DNA from: Elephas maximus indicus
Taxonomy: Eukaryota > Chordata > Mammalia > Proboscidea > Elephantidae
Reading direction: 5' to 3'
Assembly: GCF_024166365.1 (NCBI RefSeq)
Contig: NC_064827.1
Span: 50,186,635-50,250,634 of the forward strand
Length of the DNA stretch: 64,000 bases
The translations under genes were made by a program, and so were the position numbers. The notes below the pieces were generated by a model. It saw only the letters and a program-made list of their open reading frames with translations. It did not search any database and was not told the origin of the DNA. Below are positions 1-10,629 of the stretch, one piece after another; positions within the stretch are counted from its first letter, which is position 1, and the number at the start of each line of letters is the position of its first letter.

Positions 1-616
1 ATAGACCAAGAGGCAGTCATTTGAAAAGAAAAAGAAGATACCATGTGGTTTAAAGTCACGTAAGGTGTGTGTCAGGGTTCTGTCCTTTCGCCATATTTAT
101 TCAACCTGTATGCTGAGCAAACAATCTGAAAAGCTAGACTACATAAAGAAGAACACAGCATCAGGATCGGAGGAAGACTCATTAACAACCTGCAATATGA
201 AGACACAACCTTGCTTGCAGAAAGTGAAGAGGACTTAAAGCACTTACTGATGAAGATCAAAGACCACAGCCTTCAGTGTGGATTACACCACAACATAAAG
301 AAAACAAAAATCCTCACAATTGGACCAATAGGCAACGTCATGATAAATGGAGAAGGTATTGAAGTTGTCAAGGATTTCATTTTACTTGGATCCATAATCA
401 ACACCCATGGATGCAGCAGTCAAGAAATTAAAAGACGCATTGCACTGGGCAAATCTGCAGCAAAAGACCTCTTTTAAAGTGTTAAAAAGCAAAGATGTCA
501 CTTTGAGGACTAAGGTGCGCCTGCCCCAAGCTGTAGTACTTTCAGTTACATTGTATGCATGTGAAAGATGGACAATTAATACGTAAAACTGAAGAAGAAA
601 TGATGCCTTTGAATTA
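1..616 (+). mobile_element. RTE (BovB-clade) LINE, reverse-transcriptase part, 5' cut by window edge
   Basis: The sequence matches, frame by frame, the other RTE copies in this window (for example around 38950-39470). It runs from the end of the reverse-transcriptase fingers/palm into the C-terminal region. The palm motif that is YADD in intact elements is reduced to YED near 200-210 by a 3-base loss, and in-frame stops follow, so it cannot encode an active enzyme. The open part at about 211-477 reads as the usual LAESEEDLKHLLMKIKDHS region. It is interrupted at 616 by an LTR and resumes at 1154. RTE elements encode one protein with endonuclease and reverse transcriptase used for target-primed reverse transcription; this is a dead copy. 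Confidence 0.9.
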
Positions 617-1153
617 CCACAAGTGTCTGACTTTAACAAACAGCAATTTATTCTCCTACAGTTTAAAAAAAAAAAAAACAGTTTAGGAGGCTGAAAATCT
701 GAATTCAGGGCGCCAGCTCCAGGGGAAGTCTTTCTCTCTGTGTTGGCTCTGGGGGAAGGTCCTTGTCATCAATCTTCCCCTCGACTAGGAGCTTCTCAGC
801 ACAGGAACCCCAGGTCCAAAGGACACATTCTTCTCCCAGCGCTGCTTTCTTGGTGAGATGAGGTTCCCATGTCTCTCTGCTCAGCTCTCTCTTTTGTATC
901 TCAAAAGAGATTGACTTAAAACACAACCTAATCTTGCAGGTTGAGTCCTGCCTCATTAGCATAACTACCGATAATCCCACCTTATTAACATTATAGAGGT
1001 AAGATATACAAAAAACCCAGTGCCGTCTAAGATATACAACACATTGAAAATCACATCAGATGACAAAACGGTAGACAATCACATAATACTGGGAATTATG
1101 GACTAGCCAAGTTGACACACATTTTTATGGGGGACACAATTCAATCCATAACA
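617..1153 (-). mobile_element. MLT1-like (ERVL-MaLR) solo LTR, 5'-clipped, inside RTE
   Basis: It is the same family as 3934-4437, 59946-60290 and, in opposite orientation, 36271-36940. Shared landmarks are ACCACAAGTG near one end, GAATTCAGG in the middle and GGGGACACAATTCAATCCAT at the other end. It splits the RTE sequence between 616 and 1154, so it is younger than that RTE. About 38 bases of the expected outer end are missing together with a few bases of the target. Family name is by recognition of the MLT1 pattern. Confidence 0.75.
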
Positions 1154-1516
1154 ATGGTGTTGGCCAAGAATATTGAGTAGACCATGGACAGCCAGAAGAA
1201 CAAACAAATCTGTTTTGGAAGTACAGCGAGACAGCTCCTTAGAAGCAAGGATGATGAAACTTCATCTTACGTACTCTGGACATGTTATCAGGAATGACCA
1301 GTCCCTGGAGAAGAAGAGTATGCTTGGTAAAGTAGCGGGTGAGTGAAAAAGTGGGAGACCCTCAAAGAGTCAGATTGGCACCGTGGCTGCAACAATGAGC
1401 TCAAGCATAATAACAATTGTGAGGATGGTGCAGGACCAGGCAGCATTTCGTTCTGTTATACGTAGGGTTACTATGAGTCAGAACTGACACGATGGCACCT
1501 AAGGACAAACACAACA
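1154..1516 (+). mobile_element. RTE LINE, 3' end (continuation of 1-616)
   Basis: This continues the RTE after the LTR insertion. It carries the C-terminal coding region (the frame corresponding to LTYLRHV..RDQSL..) and the terminal tail GATGGCACCTAAGGACAAAC, a decayed form of the usual GGCACCTAACAACAAC end. The tail region GGTTACTATGAGTCAGAACTGAC is the stretch shared with AfroSINEs. Confidence 0.9.
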
Positions 1517-1532
1517 TACAGATATATATAGA

Positions 1533-1700
1533 TTTGGAAACCGTGGAGGTGTAGTGGTTACGTGCTATGGCTGCTAACCAAAGGGTCGGCAGTTCGAATC
1601 CACCGGGCACTCCTTGGAAACTCTATGGGGCAGTTCTACTCTGTCCTATAGGGTCACTATGAGTCGGAATCGACTCGATGGCACTGGGTTTTTTGGGGTT
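1533..1700 (+). mobile_element. AfroSINE, full length
   Basis: This is a tRNA-derived SINE with a head around TAGTGGTTACGTGCTATGGCTG, a B-box-like GCAGTTCGAATCCACC, the body TTGGAAACTCTATGGGGCAG and an RTE-like tail ending in GACTCGATGGCACTGGGTTTT. It is very close to the majority sequence of the SINEs in this window, suggesting a fairly young insertion. It lies just downstream of an RTE 3' end. Confidence 0.93.
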
Positions 1701-1823
1701 ATGTAAAGATTTATATAAGAATACTCATAGCAACTTTATTCATAATAGCCAAAAAAAGTACGAACAACCCAAATGTCTGTTAACAGGAGAGTGGATAGAC
1801 ACAAATTATATTCATACAGTAAA

Positions 1824-2331
1824 TGTTGGGAGATAATTCTTTATGGGTCTGTTGCATTTCCCCGTGTTTTATGAGCAAAGGCACTGACAGTTTTGTTCCA
1901 GACTATCTTTTCAAGGCTGCTTATATTACACACAGACTTAGAAGATAGAGGTACTGTCTCTGGAGCAGAGGGCAGAATGTTTTGTTGTTAGGTATAATAA
2001 AGACAATGCGTTCCTCTAGGACAAAGGTTGGGCAGGTTTGCTTACAGCCTCCTCTAAAAGATTAAGGTTTCCAAAGCTTAGGGATCATCAGTTATGACTC
2101 AAATCTACTGTGTGTGGCATCCACCAAGGCCCACCTGAATGGCCTCCATGGAATTTGGGGGACAATGGGGAATGAGCACAAATAGGAAGTTCATACTGCC
2201 TCCTGTGCCATAAGCAATAAAGCCTTTCCGTCTAACCCAGAGGTCTTGTGTCTTCTGCCATGAAACTGTGGCATGCTAACTTGTAAGCTTGTAAGCATGG
2301 CAAAATCTCAGACCCTGGACGTTTCTTGACA
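1824..2331 (+). mobile_element. Probable solo LTR, family not recognised
   Basis: A block of about 508 bp begins TGTTGGG and ends CTTGACA, splits an old LINE-1, and contains one polyadenylation signal AATAAA (2216-2221) about 110 bp before its end. That is the size and layout of a retroviral LTR. Target duplication is not clean (ACAGTAAA/ACAATAGA-like flanks), so the exact ends and class are uncertain. Confidence 0.5.
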
Positions 2332-2356
2332 ATAGAATATTGCTCAGCGATAGAAA

Positions 2357-2482
2357 CCAAACCAAACCCATTGCCGTCAAGTTGATTGCAACTCACAGCA
2401 ACCCTATAGGACAGAGTCGAACTGCGCCATAGGGTTTCCAAGGAGCAGCTCATGGATTCAAACTGCCAACCTGTTGTATAGC
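2357..2482 (-). mobile_element. AfroSINE, 5'-truncated, with target duplication
   Basis: This is an antisense SINE (tail first: CCATTGCCGTCAAGTTGATT, then CCAAGGAGCAGCTC). It is flanked by AGCGATAGAAA at 2346-2356 and AGCAATAGAAA at 2483-2493, a one-mismatch 11-bp target-site duplication within L1M. Confidence 0.9.
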
Positions 2483-2679
2483 AGCAATAGAAAGGAGTGA
2501 ATTATTGATACATGCAACAACATAGTTAAATCTCAAAAATAATATGCTGAGTGATAAAAGTCAGGCAAAAACAGTACATACTGTATGGTTACATTTATAT
2601 GAAGTTCTAGATTAGGCAAAACTTATCAATATTAGTAGAAATGAGATCCTGTAGATTAGTAGAAATCAGTTGCCTGAAA

Positions 2680-2804
2680 GGGAGCCCTGTTGGCACAATG
2701 GTTAAGTGCTCAGCTACTAACCAAAAGGTCAGTGGTTCAAACCCACCAGCCTCTCCACGAGAGAAAAATGTGCCAGTTTGCTTCCATAAAGATTATAGTC
2801 TTGG
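2680..2804 (+). mobile_element. AfroSINE, long-body variant, 3'-truncated
   Basis: The head GGGAGCCCTGTTGGCACAAT and the long-variant body with AAAATGTGCCAGTTTGCTTCC are present, stopping at ATTATAGTCTTGG where LINE-1 sequence begins. The RTE-like tail is absent. Confidence 0.85.
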
Positions 2805-3460
2805 TCATCAAAGACTTCACCAAAAGAGTAAGAAGAGAACCTACAGACTGGGAAAAAATTTTGGGCTCCGATATATCCGACAAAGGTCTAATCTCTAAAA
2901 TCTATAGACTACTTCAACATCTCAACATCAAAAAGACAATTTAATTAAAAACTGGGCAAAGGATATGAACAGACATTTCACCAAAGAAGACATTCAGGCA
3001 GCTTACCAGACACATGAGGAAATCATTAGCCATTAGACAAATGCAAATCAAAACTATAATGAGATACCATCTCACCCCAACATTAACTGGCACAAATCAA
3101 AGAAAAAAAAAAAAAAACAGAAAATAACACATTTTGGAAAGGTTGTGGAAGATTGGACCTCTTATGCACTGCTAGTGGGAATTTAAAATGATACAGCCAC
3201 TATGGAAAATGATATGGCGCCTCTTTAAAAAGCTTGACATAGAAATACCATATTATCCAGCAATCCAACTCCTAGGAATATATCCTAGAAAAATAAGAGC
3301 CGTCACATGCATAGACATATGCACACCCAGATTCATTGCATACTTATTCACAATTGCAAAAAAATGGAAACAACCTAAGTGCCCCATCAACAGACGAATG
3401 GACATACAAATTCTGGTAGATACACACAATGGAATACTACACAACGATAAAGAACAATAA
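2805..3460 (+). pseudogene. LINE-1 ORF2 C-terminal fragment, broken
   Basis: Translation in shifting frames shows the C-terminal end of LINE-1 ORF2p: TKRVRREPTDWEKI, SDKGLISKIY, MQIKTIMRYHLTP, QPLWKMIWRL, LGIYPRK and FTIAKKWKQPKCP. This matches the family order seen in mammals, where the region lies C-terminal to the reverse transcriptase. Endonuclease and reverse-transcriptase domains are absent because the copy is 5'-truncated. Stops and frameshifts, including an A-run near 3104-3118, separate the readable blocks; the last 90-residue block (3188-3460) is open. No function is expected. Confidence 0.88.
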
Positions 3461-3933
3461 TGAATCTGTGAAACATCTCACAACATGGATGAATCTGGAG
3501 CATATTATGCTGAGCGAAATCAGTCAATCACAAAAGGACAAATGTTGTATGAGACCACTATTATAAAAACCCAAGAAAAGGTTTACACACAGAAGAAAAA
3601 CCTTTGTGGTACGTGGGAGGGATGGGGTGAGGAGGGGAAATCACTAACTAGATAACAAGTGTTAACTCTGGTAAAGGGAAAGACAATGCACAGTATAGGG
3701 AAAGTCAGCACAATTTGACCAACTCAAAGTCATAGAAGCTTCCTAGATACATCCAAACACCTTTAGGGACTAAGCAATTGGGACTGAGGGATGGGGACCA
3801 TGGTCTCAGGGAACAGGTAGGTCAATTGACATAACATAGTTCATAAAGAAAATGTTTTACATCCTACTATGGTGAGTAGCGTCTGGGGTCTTAAAAGCTT
3901 TCGATTGGCCATCTAAGATAAATCTATTGGTCC

Positions 3934-4437
3934 TGTCTTAGTTATCTAGTACTGCTATAATAGAAATACCACAAGTGGTCGGCTTTAACAAACAGAAATT
4001 TATTATCTCACAGTCTAAGAGGCTAGAAGTCTGAATTCAGGATGCCAGCTCCGGGGGAAGGCTTTTTCTCTCTGGAGGAGGATCCTTGTCATCAGTCTTC
4101 CCCTGGACTAAGAGCTTCTCAGCACAGGGACCAAAGGACATGCACTTCTGGCTATACTTCCTTGGTAGTGAGGTCCCCACTGTCACTCTGCTTGCTTCTC
4201 TCTTTTATATCTCAAGAGAGATTGGTTTAGGACAAAATCTAATCTCGTAGATTGAGTCCTGCCTCATTAATATAACTGCTGCTAATCCCACCTCATTAAC
4301 ATCATAGAGGCAGGAATTACAACACATAGGAAAATCACATCAGATGACAAAATGGTGGACAATCTCAAAATATTGGGAATCATGCCCTAGCCAAATTGAT
4401 ACACATACTTTTTGGGGACACAATTCAATCCATGATA
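3934..4437 (-). mobile_element. MLT1-like solo LTR with 5-bp target duplication
   Basis: It starts TGTCTTAGTTATCTAG and ends AATTCAATCCATGATA, 504 bp. It is flanked by GGTCC at 3929-3933 and 4438-4442, the 5-bp duplication expected of ERVL-type LTRs. It sits inside the LINE-1 3' UTR and is therefore younger than that LINE-1 copy. No internal retroviral genes remain. Confidence 0.85.
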
Positions 4438-5167
4438 GGTCCCGTCTCGTCCAGAGCCAAGAAGTATTAGGAAAACCAAAGATGCAAGGAAAATATTAGT
4501 CCAGAGGATTAGTGGAGCACATGAACTACAGCCTCCACCAGCCTGAGCCCAGAACAACTAGAAGGTGCTCAACTATTTCCACCAACTGCTCTGACAGGGA
4601 TCACAATAGAGAATCCTGGACAGAGCAGAGAAAAATGTAGAATAAAATTCAAATTCACAAAAAAAGACCAGGCTTACCGGTCTGACAGAGACTGGAGGAA
4701 CCCATGAGGCTTTGGCCCCCGGTACTTAGAACTGAAGCCACTCCCAAAGTCCACCTTTCAGCCAAAGATTAGACAGGCCTATAAAACAAACAATAACACA
4801 TGTGAGGACTGTGCTTCTTAGTTGAATCGAATATACAAGTGGGCAACACTTGCCCCAAAGCGAAGACTTTGGAGAAGGCAGGAAGGGACAGGAAAACTGA
4901 AGGAACTGACACGGGGAACCCAGGGTGGAAAGGGAAAGGGGGAGAGTGGTGACATATTACAGAGATTGCAACCAGTGTCACAAAATAATTTATGAATAAA
5001 TTTTCCAATGAGAAATGAATTTTTACCGTAAACTTTTATCTAAAGCACAATAATAATAAAAAAAAGATGAGGGAGTAGAATAAAAAAATATCTATAATTG
5101 TTCTACCAGAACATATACAGTATAAGCAGAAGTTAAATAATTGCCTTTATGTAAAAAAAAAAAAAAA

Positions 5168-5264
5168 GATTACAGCCTTGAAACCCTATGGGGCAGTTCT
5201 GCTCTGTTCTGTAGGGTCACAATGAGTGGGAATTGACTTGATGGCAACAGATTTTGGTTTTCTG
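5168..5264 (+). mobile_element. AfroSINE 3' half
   Basis: Only the body and tail are present (ATTACAGCCTTGAAACCCTATGGGG to TTGATGGCAACAGATTTTGG). The head is missing, so it is a 5'-truncated copy following an A-run. Confidence 0.85.
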
Positions 5265-5389
5265 GAATATGTATGCCAGCCATGGAGATTGTTATTCATG
5301 GGCTGGCATGTACAGGGAGAGAAGAGTGCCAGTCACTGTTCCCGCAAACTGGCAGACATCAGTTCTGGTTGGTTGGTGACCCTTGCCAT

Positions 5390-5526
5390 AACCTACCCAC
5401 TGCCATCGAGTCAATTCCGACTCATAGGGACCCTATAAAATGGAGTGGAACTGCCCCATAGAGTTTCCAAGGAGCGGCTGGTAGATTCGAGCTGCTGGCC
5501 TTAACCAGTGCACCACCGGGGCTCCA
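5390..5526 (-). mobile_element. AfroSINE, antisense
   Basis: The tail complement CCACTGCCATCGAGTCAATTC is followed by CCAAGGAGCGGCTGG and the head complement CACCGGGGCTCCA. Nearly full length, with the tRNA-like head slightly shortened. Confidence 0.9.
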
Positions 5527-5777
5527 CCCATTGCTGCACCACTTGTTAGATGCGAATATTACATCTGGTGCCAGGGATGAGGAAAGGACAGCTGTGGCTC
5601 TGCTTTCAATCACAGTGGTACCCCGTATCAGTAATGTTTAATTTTTTTTTTAAAGATTCTCACTCCTATTCTTTTCGTTTCAGCACAAGGAGCTCTTCAG
5701 AGACAATGTACCTCTGAAAGTACGAGCGGAAAAAATCCTGAAGGCATTTCCAAAAAATTTATACTGTATTCTCAATG

Positions 5778-5915
5778 CATTGACTCTCAGATTTTGGTGT
5801 GCATAATAATCACATGGACTTCTCTTAAAACCACAAATTCTGATGAAGCAGGTCTGGGGCCCAAGAGTCTTCATTTTTAACAAGAATTTCAGGTGGTTCT
5901 GATGCTGTTGTTTCA
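5778..5915. mobile_element. MER5A-like hAT DNA-transposon remnant
   Basis: CTCAGATTTTGGTGTGCATAATAATCAC near the left and TTCAGGTGGTTCTGATGCTG near the right, with GGTCTGGGGCCCAAGAGTCTTC between, follow the MER5 consensus layout. This is an old, non-autonomous hAT-Charlie fossil with no coding capacity. Confidence 0.7.
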
Positions 5916-6984
5916 TGGACCATATTTTGGCAATATTGCTTTATGGGATAGCTATTCCCTTCCCCCAAAATACACCACACCCTGACCACACTGCTTTAAG
6001 ACACAATTTAGGGTTTAATGCTGTTTCTCCAACAGTTTCAAAAGTATATATAATGATGGCTAAAATGTCTTTATGGTAATTTAGTATAGACAATGTGATA
6101 TACGTGTGTGTTAACTGATTTAATTGATGAAATCGGTATTATGCAAGGTTTTTGGTTTGGTTCAAATATTTTAAGATATTCCCCATTGTACTTTAAACAG
6201 GGAATACAAACACGTAGCCAGTAACCTTAGGGATGGTGCTTGAGGCTTGATCTCTAAAAGATCTTGCGTCCAGCCACTGGAGCGAAATCTGATTGCCTCA
6301 AGTTAACTTAAACCTGTTTTAACAAAGTTAACTTAAACCTGTCTATATAGTTAGCTCTGCCTTAGAGTGACTCTTTACGGTATGATCAGAGCATTTAAAA
6401 GGGTGGAAACCTAGAATTTATTGAGATTCTATGAATTATTTTGTGCCTTACTAGCAACAAAAGATCTGCTTAGTAAATGCCTTATAATTGCATCCCAGAC
6501 TTGCTTGCCTTATAACCTAGTAGTGAGTTGAAGAGAAAGAGTTAGTCCTTACTCACTCTAACTACAAGAGGATAATCTACCAAGAAGAACCTAATAGCTG
6601 TACCTGGTAAGTTCGGTTAAGGCCACTCATAACAGGGTGTTTTGGGGAATACTAAACCCCAAGATACTCATTTGAAAAAAGAAGAGCTGCAAGATTAAAT
6701 AAGCTTAGGAAATGCTGTATACTTGATTCCCCTTAGGGAGAATGGATATTACCATTTTACAAACTCACAGAGGCTTTGAACATTTAGTCCAGCATTTCCT
6801 AAATTTAATTGACTAAGGATTTTAACATCCCATGGAATTAATATTTTGTGGAATAGGTATTTGGAATAGCATTTCCTAAGGCTGTTGGGAAAATCTAGCG
6901 TAAAGGGGAAATTTGGAGATTACTTTGGGGGCAGGTAGGCAGGTGTACTTGGGATTTCTGACTTCAAATTTATTTTTTGAAATA
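5916..6984. other. Unassigned unique DNA
   Basis: No long coding frame, recognisable repeat, RNA gene or CpG cluster is visible. There is only a short internal duplication, GTTAACTTAAACCTG twice at about 6302-6341. Confidence 0.5.
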
Positions 6985-6987
6985 ATT

Positions 6988-7292
6988 TGACATTATGCTG
7001 AGTGAGATAAGTCAGTCAGAAAAGGACAAATATTATATGATCCCACTTACATGAAATATCTAGAATAGGCAAATGAATAGAGACCAAGTGGTCACCAGGG
7101 GTGGGAGGAAGGGGAAAAAATCATTGCTCATGGGGCCCTGAATGTCTGTTAATGGTGATGGAATAATTTGGAAACAGTAGTGGTAATGGTTGCATAACAC
7201 GACGAACATAATTTCACTGAATCATATGTGTAAGCAACGATGAATTGGCAGAGTTTCATTGTGTATATTTTACACCACAATAAAAAAAAAGC
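6988..7292 (+). repeat. L1M 3' end
   Basis: CATTATGCTGAGTGAGATAAG through CACCAGGGGTGGGAGGAAGG to TTTTACACCACAATAAAAAA follows the classic old mammalian LINE-1 3' end, ending in a short A-run. It is non-coding here. Confidence 0.82.
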
Positions 7293-7329
7293 TGCCTTTT
7301 AAAATAAGTGTCAGTTTTTCTGGGACAAA

Positions 7330-7480
7330 CTATAGTGATTGAGAATGTAAGTTCTGGAGTCAAGCTGTCTGGGTCAGAATCCCTGTTCTACCACTTTTTG
7401 ACATTGTGACACTTATCCTCTCTAGGCCTCAGGTTTCTCTTTTGTAAATAAGGACTATTGAGAAGACCAAATGTCTGAGA
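7330..7480 (+). repeat. MIR SINE remnant
   Basis: TTCTGGAGTCAAGCTGTCTGGG, then TGACACTTATCCTCTCTAGGCCTCAG and TGTAAATAAGGA follow the MIR consensus order. Strongly diverged, as expected for this ancient tRNA-derived SINE. Confidence 0.8.
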
Positions 7481-8436
7481 CACAAAGGCAACATTAATTT
7501 TAAATGTTAGCTATCATTACTACTACTTCTTTTGGTTTCCCTGAAATTACCACCGCACTTCCAAGTACCTTCTGATAAGTTTACTTTTTTCCCAATGAAC
7601 AAACCTATTGCAGGTATGATTTATTATCTGAGCCAATCATAAGTGAATATGACTTATTATTTAACATTTAGATTTTGATATTATCCTTAGGGATATACAC
7701 ATACAGCCCTAGTTTGAATATTTCATCAATTTTATCTTCATCTAACTTTTAAAACCATTGTAGAGATACTGTTTTCCTTTTCAACATTAGAGGTTATTCC
7801 ATTTGCAAAATAAGTTATTTTATAAGAGCAGAACAAAACAAAACAAAAAAGAGCAGAACAAAAATTATTTATGTCCTATGTCAAGGCCTATTCATGCTTA
7901 TTTTATTAATTTGATTCTGTAAATTAACAAATGACAATCTTTCTTCTTTGCTAGGAATGCAAAGCTCTCTACAAATACAATTTTGTGGTATTTCAGTGAA
8001 TTCTGGAGATAAGCAGCAACTGCATTGTTAATGTTTTAAAGTAAAGCTGTGTTCTATAATACAGAGACCTTCCTAGAGAAGATGCCAGTAATTTGCTGAC
8101 GACTTTACTAAAGTGCCTGCTTATCTGACTTTCACCCCCTGAAGGCTTAAAGGTAAGCTTAGTTAGGCTTAGAGTAAGTTCACGTTAACCAGGCTCGAAG
8201 ATACTACTACGTAAATACTAAGAGTCAATGTTTGAATTTATAATAAAAATACACTAGTTACACAGACCAGAATACTCAAGTCAACAAGCCTATCATACAC
8301 TCTCCCTGTGGAAGAGATACCTCCATGGGAAGAAAGAAAAATTATCAAAACAAGATTGGATAGTGGACATAGAACAAAGGGAATATAATAAATTAAATAA
8401 TCTGAATGATTACTGGGAAGAAACCTGATGCACCAA
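7481..8436. other. Unassigned unique DNA
   Basis: AT-rich DNA without convincing coding frames. It contains a small AAAACA-rich run near 7832-7850 and nothing else I can name. Confidence 0.5.
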
Positions 8437-8982
8437 TGTCTGAGACTGGGTTCTCTAGAGAAGCAGAACCAGGAAAGCATGTAAGTATATACATAGATTT
8501 ATACCAAGGAAAGGGCTTGTGCAGTTGTAGACGCTGGAATGTTCCAAATCCATGGGTCAGGACAGAGGCTTGATTCACGTAGCCACAGGGACTGGCGAAC
8601 CCAAGATCAGCAGGTCAGAGAGCAGGTTGATCTTTGCTCACAGGCTGTGAAGATTGACAAATCCCAAGATCAGCCGGCAAGACCATAGGTAAGCTGTTAG
8701 CTCAAGTCTCAAGAACTGGAGATCAGATGAATAGGAGCCACCTGCAGGATCTAGAACGAGCAAAAGCCCATGAGTGCTGCCAGAAAGTCCATCTATATTG
8801 GCTGCAGACCACACGCCCGAGGAAACTCCCTTTGAACTGACTGACTACTCACAGCAGATTCCATCATGAAGGTGATCACATTATATCAGATCTCATCATG
8901 GAAGTGATCACAACATCATACAACTGCCAAATCACTGAGAATCACAGCCCAGCCAAGTTGACACACAACCTTAACCATCACA
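8437..8982 (-). mobile_element. MLT2-like ERVL solo LTR
   Basis: Antisense copy beginning TGTCTGAGACTGGGTTCTCTAG and ending CAAGTTGACACACAACCTTAACCATCACA. These are the reversed ends of MLT2-type LTRs, which start with a TTAATTTTATGTGTCAACTTG-like sequence. Flanks ACCAA and ACCCA are compatible with a 5-bp target duplication with one mismatch. The same family lies in plus orientation at 54813-55752. Confidence 0.78.
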
Positions 8983-9844
8983 ACCCACTTTCAGAATTGG
9001 GTTAGATTTGCCAAAAGGGAGATGATTTCTAAAGTGTTCCAACTAAGTCCTTTTTCCCTGAGAAGTACCTGAACGAGCACAGTCAATACTTTCTTCAGGG
9101 ATTTCTTCCTTGTCTAAAAGGCTACTCAGTTCCTCTTCTGATTGGCATTCTTTCTTAAGCTATAAAAATAAATTCAATTAAGATTCAATCTTGCAGTCCT
9201 GGAAGCTGTCTTTCATTTTAAGTGGCATATCCCTATTCAAAACTGCCGTATATTATTTTTGTATTTTAACTCTAAAAAAAGCAATCTTATGTCCCTCATT
9301 TATAATTTCTATTTGGGCCTCCCTGTCGCCGTCACCTCCTATATATGTATAAATCCCCCTATGATATCATCATCATTAACAATATAATTGTACAAAACCA
9401 GAATTGGAAATAAAAAATTTCCTTTTGAATGCTCATACAAAAAAATTTGATTTTACTGTGGGAGATAAGGTTTTCCCAGAACTGCTGAGGTCTTATAAAA
9501 ACATCATCTTCATGATTTCTGAACCTTAATGGATTTTTTCATTCCACCATCACTAAACTCAAATTCTAATAAATTTTGATATGTTCTCCTTGTGGACCTC
9601 AGATAATAGAAAATACCAATGCTTTCATTTGTCTTCTCAAAGTACAAAAAAAAAAATAGGGAAGGAAAAAGAAAAATATAACAAAATATATTTTTAAGTT
9701 AAATAAATATACGCACACTAACAAATATATATACATATTTATATTTGTGATCTAAGACCAGAAAAATATTTCAAACTCATGTTTTTCTGCACCACTTATC
9801 CTTTCTGTGTGAAATATGATTACAGTAACTAGGAATTGCAAGAT
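8983..9844. other. Unassigned AT-rich DNA
   Basis: No gene or clear repeat family seen. The part at 9640-9760 is low-complexity A/T (A-run and TATATA tracts). Confidence 0.5.
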
Positions 9845-10040
9845 AAAACCAGTTGCCATTAAGTCGATTCTGACTCACTGCAACCCCATGTGAGTCAGAG
9901 TAGAAATTTGCTTCATAGGGTTTTCAGTGGCTCGTTTTTCAGTAGATCTCCAGGTCTTTCTTCTGAGGCACGTCTGGGTAAACTTGAATCACCACCCTTT
10001 TGTCTAGCAGCCCAGCAGGTTAACAGTTTATACCACCTGA
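9845..10040 (-). mobile_element. AfroSINE, long variant, antisense
   Basis: CCAGTTGCCATTAAGTCGATTC is followed by the long-variant body (CTTCATAGGGTTTTCAGTGGCTC ... GGCACGTCTGGGTAAACTTG) and the head complement ending CAGTTTATACCACCTGAG. This body type recurs at 52912, 61598 and 63494. Confidence 0.87.
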
Positions 10041-10449
10041 GATAAGAGAGCTAATTTGTATCTTGTCACAAAAATAATATCTTTGTACCACAAGTATAGC
10101 AGCCACTTTCTTCTTAAAGCAATAAATCAGGTGTTTGGAGTTGAGAGACCTCGGAGTATTGTCACTCTGCCCTAACACAATAGTTTGCTACCTTTCAGTC
10201 TTCCTTTCTCCTTTGGAATCATCCGCATGGCCTAGGATGGAAAAATACACCTAAGCACCCAAATCTTTGAAAAGTAACCAGGGGATTTAGGAAGAGCAAA
10301 GGGCACAGGTGCCAAATTCATATGCTCATACATTCAAGACAACTCTTTTCATTCGTAATTCATTAGAGTGATGCAGCTGGATTATGTAAAATATACATAA
10401 AATATGTTAACAACACATAGCACTCTTTATATAAGCTGTAACTGGAGAG

Positions 10450-10620
10450 TGTGTAATGAGTAGGAGGCAGGCTGCCAGATAAAATTCACTGCTCCACAAT
10501 TTGAAAACTGTGTGACCTTGGACACATTATTTCATTTCCGGTGATTTTAGTACCTACTTTACAGGGTCGTTGTGAGAATGAAATGAGCTAATTTATACGT
10601 AAAGTATTGGTCATGAGCCC
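10450..10620 (+). repeat. MIR SINE remnant, 3' part
   Basis: TGTGTGACCTTGGACACATTATTTCATTT and GGTCGTTGTGAGAATGAAATGAGCTAATTTATACGTAAAG follow the MIR core and 3' end. Confidence 0.78.
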
Positions 10621-10629
10621 CGACATATA

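Larger units (their letters stand above)
1701..2640 (+). repeat. Old L1M ORF2/3' remnant, split by two insertions
   Basis: Fragments at 1701-1823, 2332-2356 and 2483-2640 read as one old LINE-1: the pattern AGCAACTTTATTCATAATAGCC..AAA...CCCAAATGTC, then GAATATTGCTCAGC, then ATGCTGAGTGATAAAAG. It is interrupted by the LTR-like block at 1824-2331 and by an inverted AfroSINE at 2357-2482. Confidence 0.7.
2805..5062 (+). mobile_element. 5'-truncated LINE-1 (afrotherian family) with long 3' UTR
   Basis: The ORF2 end (2805-3460) is followed by the roughly 1-kb 3' UTR found repeatedly in this window. Landmarks are ATTATGCTGAGCGAAATCAG, GGTAAAGGGAAAGACAATGC, GGGGACCATGGTCTCAGG, GGCCATCTAAGAT and a terminal AAACTTTTATCTAAAGCACAAT plus A-rich end near 5050. 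The 3' UTR is split by an MLT1-like LTR at 3934-4437. Confidence 0.88.

Noticed and set aside
3188-3460. Open 90-codon frame as a host gene
   Set aside because: Its sequence (QPLWKMIWRL, FTIAKKWKQPKCP) is clearly LINE-1 ORF2 C-terminus.
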